A stretch of 7,004 nucleotides of DNA from an uncultured Elusimicrobiales bacterium. Its GTDB lineage: Bacteria; Elusimicrobiota; Elusimicrobia; Elusimicrobiales; Elusimicrobiaceae. The DNA is taken from the NCBI GenBank assembly GCA_905235355.1, contig CAJOLM010000069.1, positions 1-7,004 on the forward strand. Direction: 5' to 3'. Below the pieces are notes generated by a model. It did no database searches, was not told the origin of the DNA, and worked only from the letters and a program-made list of their open reading frames with translations. A program made the position numbers and the translations under genes. Shown here one piece after another: positions 6,808 to 7,004 of this stretch (the stretch's first letter is position 1; every line of letters begins with the position of its first letter).

Positions 6808-6826
6808 GCGTGATGTGACTTCACGC
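6808..6826 (-). promoter_or_regulatory. 6-bp stem-loop in the valS leader
   Basis: GCGTGA and TCACGC form a perfect 6-bp stem with a 7-nt loop. In the valS mRNA it would lie near the 5' end, about 25 nt before the ATG and upstream of the Shine-Dalgarno. It is too small for a T-box riboswitch and has no T run directly after it, so it is more likely a 5' stabilising stem or an operator than a terminator. Confidence 0.4.
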
Positions 6827-6859
6827 GTAACCTATATATATTTTAGCAATTTAGGTTAC
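6827..6859 (-). promoter_or_regulatory. 8-bp perfect dyad enclosing an AT-rich core, likely valS promoter/operator region
   Basis: GTAACCTA (6827-6834) and TAGGTTAC (6852-6859) are exact reverse complements 17 nt apart. Between them on the minus strand are -10-like hexamers: TAAAAT (6845-6840) and overlapping TATATA. No good -35 lies 16-18 nt upstream. Arms flanking a -10 suggest a repressor or activator site for valS, but the promoter itself is not well defined. Confidence 0.35.
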
Positions 6860-7004
6860 CCCATGCGCGTTGTTGTGTGGTGGTGGAAAAAAGAAGGTTT
6901 ATTTGTGGGCCAAAATAGGGCTGTTAGGGTTCAATACATATGAGACTATTCCGACGACGTTTTCCGAAACAATTTAAGACAATCTCTTTTTATCCTCTTA
7001 AAAT
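6860..7004. other. right-edge region with no convincing gene
   Basis: About 145 bp upstream of valS show no coding sequence I can support. A 26-codon plus-strand frame (6863-6943) begins MRVVVWWW and has only a weak AGG 7 nt ahead of its ATG. The last 30 bases are AT-rich and contain a possible plus-strand promoter. No RNA gene or terminator was recognised. Confidence 0.4.
6976..7004 (+). promoter_or_regulatory. weak candidate promoter pointing out of the window
   Basis: AAGACA (6976-6981) and TAAAAT (6999-7004) are 17 nt apart, matching the sigma-70 consensus at four and five of six positions. If real, it would drive a plus-strand gene beyond the right edge, divergent from valS. AT-rich sequence produces such matches by chance. 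Confidence 0.25.

Noticed and set aside
6329..6943. Long plus-strand frame of about 200 codons antisense to valS
   Set aside because: It lies mostly opposite valS, a certain gene, and has no family-like sequence; it is a mirror of valS codon usage.

Overview
This window looks like part of a genome from a gut-type Elusimicrobiota bacterium (Elusimicrobium-like). The clue is the pseudopilin at the left end. Its FTLIELLVVVLIIGILAAIALPQY-type helix, the following QAISQAQEVYRLANGHYSDDFAELDI-like stretch and its very long leader are typical of the large pilin-like families I associate with that phylum. This assignment rests on family recognition, not on a search. The two exported proteases end their signal peptides in a -FAQ / -SAQ style, which is compatible with a Gram-negative, diderm cell.

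Layout: one plus-strand gene (type IV pilin-like, 11-619) meets a minus-strand block tail to tail, with only 4 bp between the stop codons. Read in its own direction (right to left), the minus-strand block is: a leader with two adjacent dyads (6808-6859), valS (6783-4069), a GC-rich hairpin with a T run (4063-4038), a degenerate peptidase T-like M20 protein (4023-2692), another hairpin terminator (2668-2641), a candidate promoter (2617-2589), an apparently intact exported peptidase T-like M20 protein (2566-1226), and an RdgB/HAM1-type nucleotide pyrophosphatase (1229-624) whose ATG overlaps the peptidase stop in an ATGA. The far right (6860-7004) holds no convincing gene, only a weak plus-strand promoter candidate.

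How the genes fit together: valS (valine tRNA charging) and rdgB (removal of ITP/XTP from the nucleotide pool) are housekeeping genes. Between them lies a tandem pair of PepT-family paralogues. Both are predicted to be exported, although classical PepT is cytoplasmic. One keeps the metal and catalytic residues. The other has kept its full reading frame but has Ser-Ser in place of the catalytic Glu-Glu pair, and Gly and Lys at two other key positions. This active/pseudoenzyme pair is the most interesting thing in the window. The second is the pilin leader, which looks as if it is encoded by a palindromic repeat read in frame.

No tRNA, rRNA, CRISPR array, insertion sequence or complete mobile element is visible.
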